From NCBI RefSeq assembly GCF_026625745.1, contig NZ_CP113061.1:372001-436000 (forward strand): DNA of 64,000 bases, written 5' to 3'. Every line of letters begins with the position of its first letter. Positions within the stretch are counted from its first letter, which is position 1. Position numbers and translations under genes: made by a program. Origin of the DNA: Asticcacaulis sp. SL142 (GTDB lineage: Bacteria > Pseudomonadota > Alphaproteobacteria > Caulobacterales > Caulobacteraceae). Shown piece after piece: positions 8,886 through 17,510 of the stretch. A model generated the notes under the pieces. That model saw only the letters and a program-made list of their open reading frames with translations. It was not told the DNA's origin and made no database searches.

Positions 8886-9782
8886 ATGGCGCTTTATAGC
8901 ATGACTGGCTTTGCCAGACGCGATGGCCGCCATAGCGATGATTTGGGTGAAACGCGCTGGACGATTGAGGTGCGCTCCGTCAATGGCCGCAGCCTTGATG
9001 TCAAATGCCGCTACCCGGCGGGCTATGAGCATCTCGACCGGCTGGCCAAAGAACTATGTAAGGTTAAGTTTCAGCGTGGACAGATTGCTGTGAATTTTCA
9101 GATCATCACAGATGCCCTCAGAGCCGTGGTGACTATCAATGAATCAATGATTGATTTCTATCTTCGGGCTGGCGATGGCCTGATCAAAAGTGGCCGCGTC
9201 GAGCCGCCGCGCTGGGATGGATTATTATCTCTGCGCGGGGTGTTGGAAACGGCGGCGGATGACGATACGGTTGATGAGGGACGGGCGTTTGAGGCCAGTC
9301 TGATTGACGATCTGAATAACGTGCTTGAAGACCTGAAAGCCGCGCGTGGCCATGAGGGCGAGGCGCTGCTGCATATCCTCAACCACCATCTGGAAACCCT
9401 AACCATTTCGCGCCATAACGCCGAGGCGCTCGCTGGACAACAGTTGACGCATATCCGCGAACGCTTTGAGCGTCGCCTGACGGAGATTATGGGCGACACG
9501 GCTGAGTTTCAGGATCGTATCCTGCAGGAAGCGGCCGTGCTCGGCGTCAAGGCTGATGTCACCGAAGAACTGGACCGTTTGCGGGCCCATATTGAGGCGG
9601 CCCATGCCTTATTGGGGGCCGATACATCACAGGGACGCAAGCTCGATTTTCTGGCGCAGGAATTTATGCGCGAAGCCAATACTTTGTGTTCCAAATCGAC
9701 CCTGACCGAACTTACAGCTATTGGCTTGAATTTAAAATCAACGATTGATCAGTTTCGCGAGCAAATCCAGAATGTTGAATAA
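8886..9782 (+). CDS. yicC: YicC family endoribonuclease
   Basis: Starts MALYSMTGFARRDG, the diagnostic YicC N-terminus, and ends in the DUF1732 region (FLAQEFMREANTLCSKS, then TAIGLNLKSTIDQFREQIQNVE). 298 aa. E. coli YicC is a ring-shaped endoribonuclease involved in small-RNA turnover; the role here is by homology. The start is the ATG at 8886, preceded by AAAAGGA. The end overlaps the gmk start by 11 bp, a pairing often conserved and suggesting translational coupling. Confidence 0.92.
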   Translation: MALYSMTGFARRDGRHSDDLGETRWTIEVRSVNGRSLDVKCRYPAGYEHLDRLAKELCKVKFQRGQIAVNFQIITDALRAVVTINESMIDFYLRAGDGLIKSGRVEPPRWDGLLSLRGVLETAADDDTVDEGRAFEASLIDDLNNVLEDLKAARGHEGEALLHILNHHLETLTISRHNAEALAGQQLTHIRERFERRLTEIMGDTAEFQDRILQEAAVLGVKADVTEELDRLRAHIEAAHALLGADTSQGRKLDFLAQEFMREANTLCSKSTLTELTAIGLNLKSTIDQFREQIQNVE

Positions 9783-10413
9783 TCCCCGCATCCGTCGTGG
9801 CCTTATGCTGATCGTCGTCGCCCCGTCAGGCGCGGGTAAAACGTCCCTGTGTCGACGATTGATGGCTGATCACGAAGATCTGGATTTGTCGATTTCGGTG
9901 ACTACTCGTGCCCCACGTCCGGGCGAAGAGGATGGTCGCGAATACCATTTCATTGATGATACGCGCATGGATGAACTGGTCGCAAATGATGCGTTGCTTG
10001 AGACCGCTTCGGTCCACGACCACCGCTACGGTACGCCGCGTGAGCCGGTCGATAAGGCGCTGTCACAAGGTAAAAACGTCCTGTTTGATATTGACTGGCA
10101 AGGGGCGCAGCGTATTTCGGTCAAAGCCCCGTCGGATGTCGTGCGGGTATTCATCCTGCCGCCGTCAATGTCTGAACTTAAGCGCCGGCTGGTGGCGCGC
10201 GCTCAGGACGGCATGGATGTCATTGAGCGCCGCCTAAGCCGCGCCAAGGGCGAAATCGCCCATTGGGCCGAATATGACTATGTCATTCTCAATGATGATT
10301 TTGATCGGTCCTATGCCGAACTGGCGCACATCTATCATGCCGAAGCGGCCCGCCGGTCGCGCGGTTTGTGGATTGCACCGTTTGTCGATGAACTCATGTC
10401 GGAGCCTCTATAG
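9772..10413 (+). CDS. gmk: Guanylate kinase
   Basis: GMP + ATP to GDP + ADP, feeding GTP, dGTP and (p)ppGpp pools. 213 aa. P-loop APSGAGKTS near residue 17, GMP-binding TTRAPRPGEEDGREYHF, and IDWQGAQ are all present. The ATG at 9772 lies inside the end of yicC. An ATT nine codons earlier is in frame, but no conserved sequence precedes MLNNPRIRRGLML. The last 6 bp overlap the convergent rsmA stop. Confidence 0.96.
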   Translation: MLNNPRIRRGLMLIVVAPSGAGKTSLCRRLMADHEDLDLSISVTTRAPRPGEEDGREYHFIDDTRMDELVANDALLETASVHDHRYGTPREPVDKALSQGKNVLFDIDWQGAQRISVKAPSDVVRVFILPPSMSELKRRLVARAQDGMDVIERRLSRAKGEIAHWAEYDYVILNDDFDRSYAELAHIYHAEAARRSRGLWIAPFVDELMSEPL

Positions 10414-11247
10414 CAGGCGTGCCAGTGTCAGAAAGCGCTCTGGAGATACCGTCTCGGCGCGGGCGGTCGGATCGATCCCGGCTTTTTCCAGCAAAGCTTC
10501 ACCGCCCAACGGTTTAAGCGAGGCGCGCAACATCTTGCGACGCTGGCCAAAGGCGGCGGCGGTGACTTTTTCCAGGTTTCTGATCAGTTGCGTATCCGGC
10601 CGGTTGGCCTTGGGCTTCAGTTTCACCACGGCGCTGTCGACCTTGGGCGGCGGGGTAAAGGCGCGGGCAGGCAGGTCCATCAGCTTTTCACAATCACAGA
10701 GCACCTGCGCAATGACCGATAAACGGCCATAGTCATTATCATCGACCGGGGCCACGACGCGCAGGGCGACCTCAAGCTGAAACATCAGGGTCATGCTGAG
10801 TGGCTGCCACGGGCCGGTCAGCCACTTTATCAAAAGTGGTGTGCCGACATTATAGGGCAGGTTGGACACCAGATGGGCGGCCTCACCCAGATCTCGTTCG
10901 GCCAGCAAGGCGCGTTCATCGGCCTTAACCGCATCGGCTTCGATCACGTCAAAGCGTGGACCGTAGGTATCATTAAGCTCCGTCAAAAGCTCGATAAAGC
11001 GGGCGTCTTTTTCGATGGCTAGCACCGATCGGGCCTCAGATTCCAGCAGGGCGCGGGTAAGGCCTCCGGGGCCGGGGCCGACCTCAATCACCACATCACC
11101 GTCAAACGGACCACCTAACCGCACAATCTTGCGCGTTATGTTGAGGTCGAGCAGGAAGTGCTGGCCGAAGCTTTTCTTGGCCATCAGTCCATGCTGTTCA
11201 AGGCTTTCGCGCAAACTCGGTAACTCATTTTGCGTTTTAGGCGTCAT
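10408..11247 (-). CDS. rsmA: 16S rRNA dimethyladenosine transferase
   Basis: SAM-dependent N6-dimethylation of the two adjacent adenines in the 3'-terminal 16S helix, a late 30S assembly step. 279 aa. Motifs: KKSFGQHFLLD (residues about 24-34), the SAM loop EVGPGPGGLT, and the catalytic NLPYNVGTPL. Last gene of the minus-strand lptF-lptG-lptD-surA-pdxA-rsmA run; its start overlaps the pdxA end by 11 bp. The surA-pdxA-rsmA order is conserved in proteobacteria. Confidence 0.97.
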   Translation of the reverse strand: MTPKTQNELPSLRESLEQHGLMAKKSFGQHFLLDLNITRKIVRLGGPFDGDVVIEVGPGPGGLTRALLESEARSVLAIEKDARFIELLTELNDTYGPRFDVIEADAVKADERALLAERDLGEAAHLVSNLPYNVGTPLLIKWLTGPWQPLSMTLMFQLEVALRVVAPVDDNDYGRLSVIAQVLCDCEKLMDLPARAFTPPPKVDSAVVKLKPKANRPDTQLIRNLEKVTAAAFGQRRKMLRASLKPLGGEALLEKAGIDPTARAETVSPERFLTLARLL

Positions 11248-12211
11248 GGCGCTTCATACTCAAATCGTGGGCGGTACGGATAGCCGCAATCAGGCTGTCG
11301 GGGCGGGCAATGCCCTGGCCCGCAATCCCAAAGCCGGTGCCGTGGTCAGGTGAAGTGCGCACAATTGGCAGACCCAGCGTAATATTAACACCGCCCCAAA
11401 AATCGAGCGTCTTGAGCGGGATCAGGCCCTGATCATGGTAGAGGCAGATACAGGCGTCATAGGTCAGGCGGGCTACATCGTGGAACAGGCTATCGGCGGG
11501 AAAGGGGCCTTTGATATCGATGCCCTGTGCCTGTAAATCCGCGATCACCGGCTTAAGCAGGTCGATTTCTTCGCGGCCGATGGCGCCATCCTCGCCCGCA
11601 TGGGGGTTGAGGCCCGCCATGACCAGACGCGGCGATGTAATCCCAAAATCAGTTTTCAGAGCCTGATGGGTGACGCGCACTGTATGGGTCAGATCATCGG
11701 CGTTCAGGCGCTTTTTTACATCGCAAAGCGGGATGTGGATCGTCGCCAGCACTACCCGCAAATCCTTGGCCGTCAGCATCATAATAGGGCCGCGCGCACC
11801 GTCATATGGCGCGGCAGCGGTAAGGTTGCCCAGATACTCAGTATGGCCGGGAAAACTGAACCCCGTGGCATAAAGCACGGATTTGGCAATGGGGGCCGTG
11901 ATCAGCCCGCGCGCCGCACCTTCAAGACAAAGCGTCACCGCCTCTTCGATCCAGCGCACAATATGCGGGCCGTGCAGGCTGTCGGGGTGGCCCGGAATGG
12001 CGGGGGCGGTCAGGGGGCGGTCAAGCACCGGCAGGCTGGCCGCAAACACTTTGTGGGCGTCAGATATGTCCTGAATCACGGCGACATCAGCCCCGCTGAC
12101 TTTGAGGGCCGCGGCATCACCAACCACGCAAAAACAAAGCTCAGGAACCCGTTTTAAGGCCTCCCAAGCTTTGAGAATAATCTCAGGGCCGATACCGCAC
12201 GGGTCGCCCAT
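11237..12211 (-). CDS. pdxA: 4-hydroxythreonine-4-phosphate dehydrogenase (probable upstream non-ATG start)
   Basis: NAD-dependent oxidation in DXP-dependent pyridoxal phosphate synthesis. Metal-binding histidines are visible in the HTEYLGNL, LNPHAGEDG and CICLYHDQGLIPLK contexts. The only ATG in the frame gives MGDPCGIGPEI, which cuts off the first beta strand. The in-frame codons just upstream (12212-12235) encode ILKPLVIT, matching the usual PdxA start (PLALTMGDP type). No ATG, GTG or TTG lies between there and the in-frame stop at 12248-12250. An AAAGGA site is well placed for ATC (12236-12238) or ATT (12233-12235). Translation probably begins there; coordinates are given from the ATG. 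Confidence 0.93.
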   Translation of the reverse strand: MGDPCGIGPEIILKAWEALKRVPELCFCVVGDAAALKVSGADVAVIQDISDAHKVFAASLPVLDRPLTAPAIPGHPDSLHGPHIVRWIEEAVTLCLEGAARGLITAPIAKSVLYATGFSFPGHTEYLGNLTAAAPYDGARGPIMMLTAKDLRVVLATIHIPLCDVKKRLNADDLTHTVRVTHQALKTDFGITSPRLVMAGLNPHAGEDGAIGREEIDLLKPVIADLQAQGIDIKGPFPADSLFHDVARLTYDACICLYHDQGLIPLKTLDFWGGVNITLGLPIVRTSPDHGTGFGIAGQGIARPDSLIAAIRTAHDLSMKRHDA

Positions 12212-12254
12212 AGTGATAACAAGCGGTTTGAGAATGATCTCAATCCTTTAAAAC

Positions 12255-13619
12255 TTATTTGTTTTCAATGGTCGCCTGATTGCGGACATCGCGCAGATAT
12301 CGGCGACCCAGCATCGACAGGCGTTGATTGACGAGGCGGTCTTCAATCTGCTCACGCGTGGGGGCGTTCTCACCCGCCAGGCGCTTGTCGCAGACGACCA
12401 GGACGTTCATATTGACATCATTACGCATCGGTGCGGTCATTTGGCCGACATTGAGCGGCTTCAAGGCGGCGGCATAGTCGTCACGCAGTTCGCTTAAGGG
12501 AGTTTCCCCAAGGTCGGTCACCACGACATTGCCGTCAATGGTCGTATCCGTCAGGGCACCACAGCCTTTTTGGCTGTTGCGGAACGATTCCAAGGCCTTT
12601 TGCGCAGCTTCAACCCGTGAGGCGGGGGCGTCTGCACCCAGCGATATAGCGGCCTGTTTCAGCGCCATCACCGAGTCAGAATTGCCATCGGTTTTTTCAC
12701 GCAGATAATAGATATAGACCCCTTCGTCCGTGGTGATGGGCTGGGTCATCTGACCGCCGCTCATGGTTTGCAGGACGGTTTCGATCTTGGGATCGATCGT
12801 GCCGGAAATCAGCCAGCCGGCATCACCGCCATTAGCCGCAGACGGGGCGTTGGAAAACTGACGCGCGACGCTCTGGAACGGTGCCGCGCCGGAAGCAATT
12901 TGTTGAAACAGTTGCTGGGCTCCGGCCTGGGCCTCAGCCACACCCCCGGCCAGATTGGGGTCGAGAAAGATTTCAGCGACCAGATATTGCGGTTTTTGAC
13001 TATCGGCCGTGATCTTGGCCATGTACGAATCTACCTGATCCTTACCGACGCGGGCCATGTACGAATCTACCTGATCCTTACCGACGCGGGCCTTGGAATT
13101 AAAACGGCCACCGACCAGACGCTGCCAGCCGGTTTCGGCGCGGATCTGATTTCGCAGGGTTTCCGGATCAACGCCTGCCCGTTGCAGTTCGGCCACCAAC
13201 TGGTCGTAGCTCAGATTGCTCTGGGCCGCCATGCGGGTGATTTCGTCAGTGATCTCGGCATCTTCAACCTTCAGATCCCAGCGCTTGGCTTCCTGAAGTT
13301 CGAGGCGTTCGTCAATCAGGCTGCGTAGTGCCTGCTGCTGAAAGGCTTCATAGTTTTGCTCGGTAACCTGAACGCCGGAGGTCACGATGAGCAACAGCAT
13401 ACGTTGGCGAAGATCGTAGGATGATATCAGTTCATCATTAACTACGGCGATAATGCCTTCGCGCAGGGACGGACGCTGTGCCGGAGCGGGTTGAGCCGGT
13501 GCCGGTTGCGCCTGTGGTGTCTCGGCCTGAGCCATGACGGCTGGGGCGGCACTCACCATCATCAAGCCTGCGCTCATAGCCAGAGCAGTCGTCTTAAACA
13601 TCATTTTTTTCAGGCTCAT
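12255..13619 (-). CDS. surA: Periplasmic chaperone / peptidyl-prolyl isomerase SurA
   Basis: Escorts unfolded outer-membrane proteins to the BAM complex. Signal peptide about residues 1-31 (from MSLKKMMFKTT, ending AVMAQ), a Pro/Ala/Gln-rich linker, then the SurA N-terminal domain (EGIIAVVNDELISSYDL) and parvulin domain (YLVAEIFLDPN, GGDAGWLISGTIDP). A 36-bp tandem duplication gives ARVGKDQVDSYM twice just before the parvulin domain. The start is uncertain: ATGs lie up to 19 codons upstream, none with a clear ribosome-binding site. Next to lptD, as in many Gram-negatives, which fits a role in LptD assembly. Confidence 0.93.
   Translation of the reverse strand: MSLKKMMFKTTALAMSAGLMMVSAAPAVMAQAETPQAQPAPAQPAPAQRPSLREGIIAVVNDELISSYDLRQRMLLLIVTSGVQVTEQNYEAFQQQALRSLIDERLELQEAKRWDLKVEDAEITDEITRMAAQSNLSYDQLVAELQRAGVDPETLRNQIRAETGWQRLVGGRFNSKARVGKDQVDSYMARVGKDQVDSYMAKITADSQKPQYLVAEIFLDPNLAGGVAEAQAGAQQLFQQIASGAAPFQSVARQFSNAPSAANGGDAGWLISGTIDPKIETVLQTMSGGQMTQPITTDEGVYIYYLREKTDGNSDSVMALKQAAISLGADAPASRVEAAQKALESFRNSQKGCGALTDTTIDGNVVVTDLGETPLSELRDDYAAALKPLNVGQMTAPMRNDVNMNVLVVCDKRLAGENAPTREQIEDRLVNQRLSMLGRRYLRDVRNQATIENK
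13017..13092. repeat. 36-bp tandem direct repeat inside surA
   Basis: Two identical 36-bp units (13017-13052 and 13053-13088) are followed by a 4-bp partial third copy. The length is a multiple of three, so the frame stays open and 12 residues are duplicated. Full identity implies a recent event or an assembly artefact. Confidence 0.97.
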
Positions 13620-13720
13620 GATCATCAGTCGGGTTGTATCCGCACGGCAGGCAAAAGGCATGGGCAGTCTTCTCATGGTGACCGATAGCGTAGTTGGTCA
13701 TGAATGTGAAGCCACGGCCA

Positions 13721-16207
13721 TCAGCGAATATCATTAAAGTCTGAACCTGATGACCCTAATATGGCAAGGTTAAGGCGCAAAGATATTCCGCTTGACGCTT
13801 TTCCATTGGTGTTGCCCAAAATCGCCGTTTCGTCGCGCTCATAGACGACTTCGACCCAGGTGCAGTCGTCACGATAAATGGCGCTGATTTCAGACCGACG
13901 CCAGGAATCGGTTTTCAGATCGCGGTTGATCCGCATCGACGCACCCCAGTTCTTGGTGAAGAAATGGCGGGCGTAAAGCTGAACATCCTCGTAGCGGTTA
14001 CCTTCAAAACTCGTAACTACCGTGTTGGTCGTGTTCCATTGGACGGCGGTGTTGTCGACGATGTAGCGAACCGTGGCGACCGTGTTGGGGCGGTTGACAG
14101 TAAAGCCGACTTCGCCGCGGCGGATGCCACCGTCCTCAGAATCCAGACGCAGCTTGGAATAACCGTAATAGCCGCCGTCGCCGGTTTTGAAGTCAGAGGT
14201 CACCACCCAGTCAGATGAGGTTTTGGCAAGGCCCGACGGATCGTAAGACACTTTGACGCCTGCGGGAGAGGTGGCGGTCAAAAGATAAGTGTCTTCGACT
14301 TCGTTGCGGAAGGTGCGCCCGACCAGGGTTTTGAGGGTGGTGCCACTATCAAGCTGAACCTGAGCCTTTAGGCCAAGGCTGGCGCGGGCACCGCCTTCGT
14401 AAAGGTCATAACCCGGTGATTTATTGGCCTTGAACAGGGTGGTTTCGTCATATTCAAAAACCTGACTATCCTCATTAGGGATCAGGCTCGACGATTTGGA
14501 TTTGGGTGACACCGCCAGTTGGGCGATCGGCGTCAGCACCACGTCAAAGCCATCGAATTTACGAATCATCGGGTAGCTGAGGTCGAGACCGGCGGTCGCC
14601 AGACTGCGCGAAACATTGGCGCTGCTGCCGGTCGAATCAAGGCCGTCGATGCGGTATTGATCATGGCGTGCCGACAGGAAGGGGGCGGCCTTTATGCCAT
14701 GGTTGGTCACGAAATCCCGGCGCCATTCCGCCCCCAGTGTCAGACGGGCCGAATCGTAACCGTTAGTGCCGTCGGAATCGTCAGGCGCAATCGGATCGCC
14801 AACATAATCTTCGCGGAACAGGGCCACGCCGGATGCGTTGAACTTGAAGCGGCCACCGGCGAATTCGTTGATCGGGTTCCACTGAGCCTCGATCACGGGG
14901 GCCACCAGCGGATAGCGCTTGTTTGAGCCTGCCACCGGTCGGTTGCTGGAGGTACCAATGTCCTGCAAGGCGGCAATGCGCAGGTTCTGGAAGGTCGCCA
15001 TGGTCGCCGATAAAAACGCGGTATCAGTCTGACGGGTCAGGTTGACCTGACTGATGAGCTGACGCGATCCAGGCGTAAAGACGCCGCGATATTCGTAGAC
15101 ATCACCGACCTTATAGCGTTCAAAGAAGTTCGCGCTGCCGGAATCGGACACGCGCTCAGCCGTGAAGCTCCAGCGCCAGTCCGGGTTAATCTTGAAGGCA
15201 CCGTCCGCCAGAATGTAAGAGCGGTCGGCTTTCTCACCCCACTTATTGCCGTAGTTATCGAAGAAGGCCTCACGAGTGTAACCGGCGCGGACCGTGACAT
15301 CGCCGGAATAGAACCGCCGCCGCCAGGTCGTGTTCAGCAGCGGGGCCACTTTTTCATTGAACTGCGGCGAGATAACCAGGTCCTGATAGGGAGAAATGAC
15401 CCACAGATAGGGCTGCTCATAGGACATACCGCGCCGTTGTGACGAGCCGATCTTGGGCATCAACAGGCCTGATGAGGCCTTAGCGCTGGGGTCGGCGTGC
15501 CACAGGATCGGGGTATAAAACAGCGGTACGCCGCGCATCTTGAAGATGGCGTTTTTATAGATCACGACGTTGCGTTTTTTATTTTGAATGATTTCGCCGG
15601 CCTGAAACGACCAGGTCGGTCCCTTGGTGGGCTCACCGGGCTTCACGCAGATTTCACACGGCGTATAAAGCGCGTTGTTTAGGACGTTGGTGTCCTCATC
15701 GCGTCGTTCGACCCGCTCAGCAAATATCTTGGTATTGTCGGGCTGGACCGAGGCGAAATTGGTGCCATAACCGGCGGTCAGGTCTTCGTTGACCTCCAGT
15801 GTGTCGGCATATTGGGTCGAGCCATCAGGATTGATCATGACGGCATTACCCCGCGCCAGGGTCTTACCCGTCGTTTTGTCGTAGCGCACTTCGTCAGCAC
15901 GGATGATACGGCCATGATGGCGGACTTCGACATTGCCTCGGGCGACGATGACATTTTCGCTTTCAGTCACCACTTCGTCGGCCTCGACATAGGCCCCGTC
16001 CTGCGGCAGGCCGTCTTCGCCAACAACATAGGGTTCAGCCGGTGTGGTCACGGGACGCTCAGACGGTGCGCTTTTCAGCAGCGGGGAGGCTTCCGGCGTT
16101 GCGACGTTCTGAGCGTTGGCGGTGCTGCCCAGCACACCCGCCGCCAGCAGCGGGCTTATGCCAACCGTCAGGAAATAAACGAATTTTTTCAGCGCGGGCT
16201 TGTGCAT
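13721..16207 (-). CDS. lptD: LPS assembly outer-membrane protein LptD
   Basis: Beta-barrel translocon that, with LptE, inserts LPS in the outer leaflet. From the ATG at 16207 the protein is 828 aa with signal peptide MHKPALKKFVYFLTVG...STANAQ. A periplasmic LptA/OstA-like beta-jellyroll follows (EADEVV...ARGNVEV, RADEVRYDKTTGKTLARG). The large barrel domain runs from about residue 230. Cysteines in CEIC and in DDCTWVEVVY near the C-terminus suit the inter-domain disulfides known for LptD. A longer in-frame start adds 28 residues without a ribosome-binding site. Confidence 0.94.
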   Translation of the reverse strand: MHKPALKKFVYFLTVGISPLLAAGVLGSTANAQNVATPEASPLLKSAPSERPVTTPAEPYVVGEDGLPQDGAYVEADEVVTESENVIVARGNVEVRHHGRIIRADEVRYDKTTGKTLARGNAVMINPDGSTQYADTLEVNEDLTAGYGTNFASVQPDNTKIFAERVERRDEDTNVLNNALYTPCEICVKPGEPTKGPTWSFQAGEIIQNKKRNVVIYKNAIFKMRGVPLFYTPILWHADPSAKASSGLLMPKIGSSQRRGMSYEQPYLWVISPYQDLVISPQFNEKVAPLLNTTWRRRFYSGDVTVRAGYTREAFFDNYGNKWGEKADRSYILADGAFKINPDWRWSFTAERVSDSGSANFFERYKVGDVYEYRGVFTPGSRQLISQVNLTRQTDTAFLSATMATFQNLRIAALQDIGTSSNRPVAGSNKRYPLVAPVIEAQWNPINEFAGGRFKFNASGVALFREDYVGDPIAPDDSDGTNGYDSARLTLGAEWRRDFVTNHGIKAAPFLSARHDQYRIDGLDSTGSSANVSRSLATAGLDLSYPMIRKFDGFDVVLTPIAQLAVSPKSKSSSLIPNEDSQVFEYDETTLFKANKSPGYDLYEGGARASLGLKAQVQLDSGTTLKTLVGRTFRNEVEDTYLLTATSPAGVKVSYDPSGLAKTSSDWVVTSDFKTGDGGYYGYSKLRLDSEDGGIRRGEVGFTVNRPNTVATVRYIVDNTAVQWNTTNTVVTSFEGNRYEDVQLYARHFFTKNWGASMRINRDLKTDSWRRSEISAIYRDDCTWVEVVYERDETAILGNTNGKASSGISLRLNLAILGSSGSDFNDIR

Positions 16208-16367
16208 GTCGGACGCTAAGGCGTTACCTTTCAGGCTGTCGGCGCGGCGCTTAAAGACGCGAAAGGCCGTGGAATTACGGATACTCGGCATAGAGAAATA
16301 TGATCAACAGGAACTTAATATTTAAAGCGCAAAGCGTGACAAGGCAATATGGCCTGATTACGGCAGC

Positions 16368-17510
16368 TTATCCGTCTTCAGTGTAAACCAGCAACGACAT
16401 GGCCGCCAGAAGGGCAATAATCGGGGTCGCCCAGCCCGCCATAAACGCTGGAATGACTTCGGCCTTACCCATGGCTGAGCAAAGCTGGTTAAAGAAAAAG
16501 ACTGCAAACCCCAGACTGACGCCGTATATCGCCAGTTTCGCCATACCACCCAAACGCATCAGCCGCAGCGAAAACACCGCCCCCAGCGCGGACATGGCCG
16601 CAAACATCAGCGGTGTCGCCAGCAATTGATGCAGCCTCAGACGATACGACGTGGCAGAAAAGCCTGAGCGTTCAATCTCGGCAATAGTGGGCGCCAGCGA
16701 CCAGAACGGTGTCGATTGGGCGGAGATATATTTCTCAAACGCCGTCTGTGGGTTCAAATTAGAATCGATCGACAAGACATTGTAAAACAAGGCAGGTTCC
16801 CCCGCTGAGGCTTCGCGGGCGTTCTTTAGGTCCCACATGCCGGGGCGCAGAATGGCTTCGCGGGCATCGATGCGCTTGGTGAAGCTGGGCACGCCGGTCG
16901 AGTCAATATTATAGACCCAGAAGGTCGCATCAATCAGGTGGCCGATGCTTTTTTGTGAGGCTGCCCGGATAACGGTCTGGGTCTTACCCTCAGTATCGCC
17001 TTGACGCAGATAAATGTCGCCTTCTCTGGCCATGGCGGTGCCTTCGATACGGGCGCGCACCCGCTCATAGTTATCGGACAAATATGTCGCCAACGGATTA
17101 AGCGCGGTAACCGTAATCACGCCGATCATGAAGGCGGTGACCGATGCCGGGGTCACGAACCGCCAGGCTGACATGCCGGCGGCCCGCATGGCGATCAGTT
17201 CTGAGCGGCGGTTCAGGTTCACAAAGGCGGCCAAGGTGCCAAACAAAAAGGCGAACGGCAGCAGAACCAAGATGACATTGGGTGATTTCAGCAGCATCAG
17301 GCCCAAAATCTGAAGGCTCGATAATTCCGTTCTGACGCCGAGAGATTTTGAAATTTCCACAAAATCGATCAGGAAAATAATGCTGGAAATTACCGCCAGC
17401 GCGACACCCGCCATGATGATGCAGCGCATCATGACGTAGTTTTCCAGTCGCCCGCGCTTAATGGGGTTAAGGTAGCGCAGCCAGTTCATGCCGATCATGC
17501 CCGTACTCAT
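16368..17510 (-). CDS. lptG: LPS export ABC transporter permease LptG
   Basis: Inner-membrane half-permease that, with LptF and LptB, extracts LPS. 380 aa: cytoplasmic N-terminus, membrane helices at about residues 30-60, 75-100, 115-135 and 290-375, and a periplasmic beta-jellyroll between. The start overlaps the lptF stop by an ATGA, so the two are translationally coupled and made in equal amounts. lptG is followed by lptD, uniting LPS export genes in one operon. Confidence 0.93.
   Translation of the reverse strand: MSTGMIGMNWLRYLNPIKRGRLENYVMMRCIIMAGVALAVISSIIFLIDFVEISKSLGVRTELSSLQILGLMLLKSPNVILVLLPFAFLFGTLAAFVNLNRRSELIAMRAAGMSAWRFVTPASVTAFMIGVITVTALNPLATYLSDNYERVRARIEGTAMAREGDIYLRQGDTEGKTQTVIRAASQKSIGHLIDATFWVYNIDSTGVPSFTKRIDAREAILRPGMWDLKNAREASAGEPALFYNVLSIDSNLNPQTAFEKYISAQSTPFWSLAPTIAEIERSGFSATSYRLRLHQLLATPLMFAAMSALGAVFSLRLMRLGGMAKLAIYGVSLGFAVFFFNQLCSAMGKAEVIPAFMAGWATPIIALLAAMSLLVYTEDG

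Noticed and set aside
13017-13092. CRISPR-like array in surA
   Set aside because: Only two abutting units without spacers, in frame within a gene: a tandem duplication.
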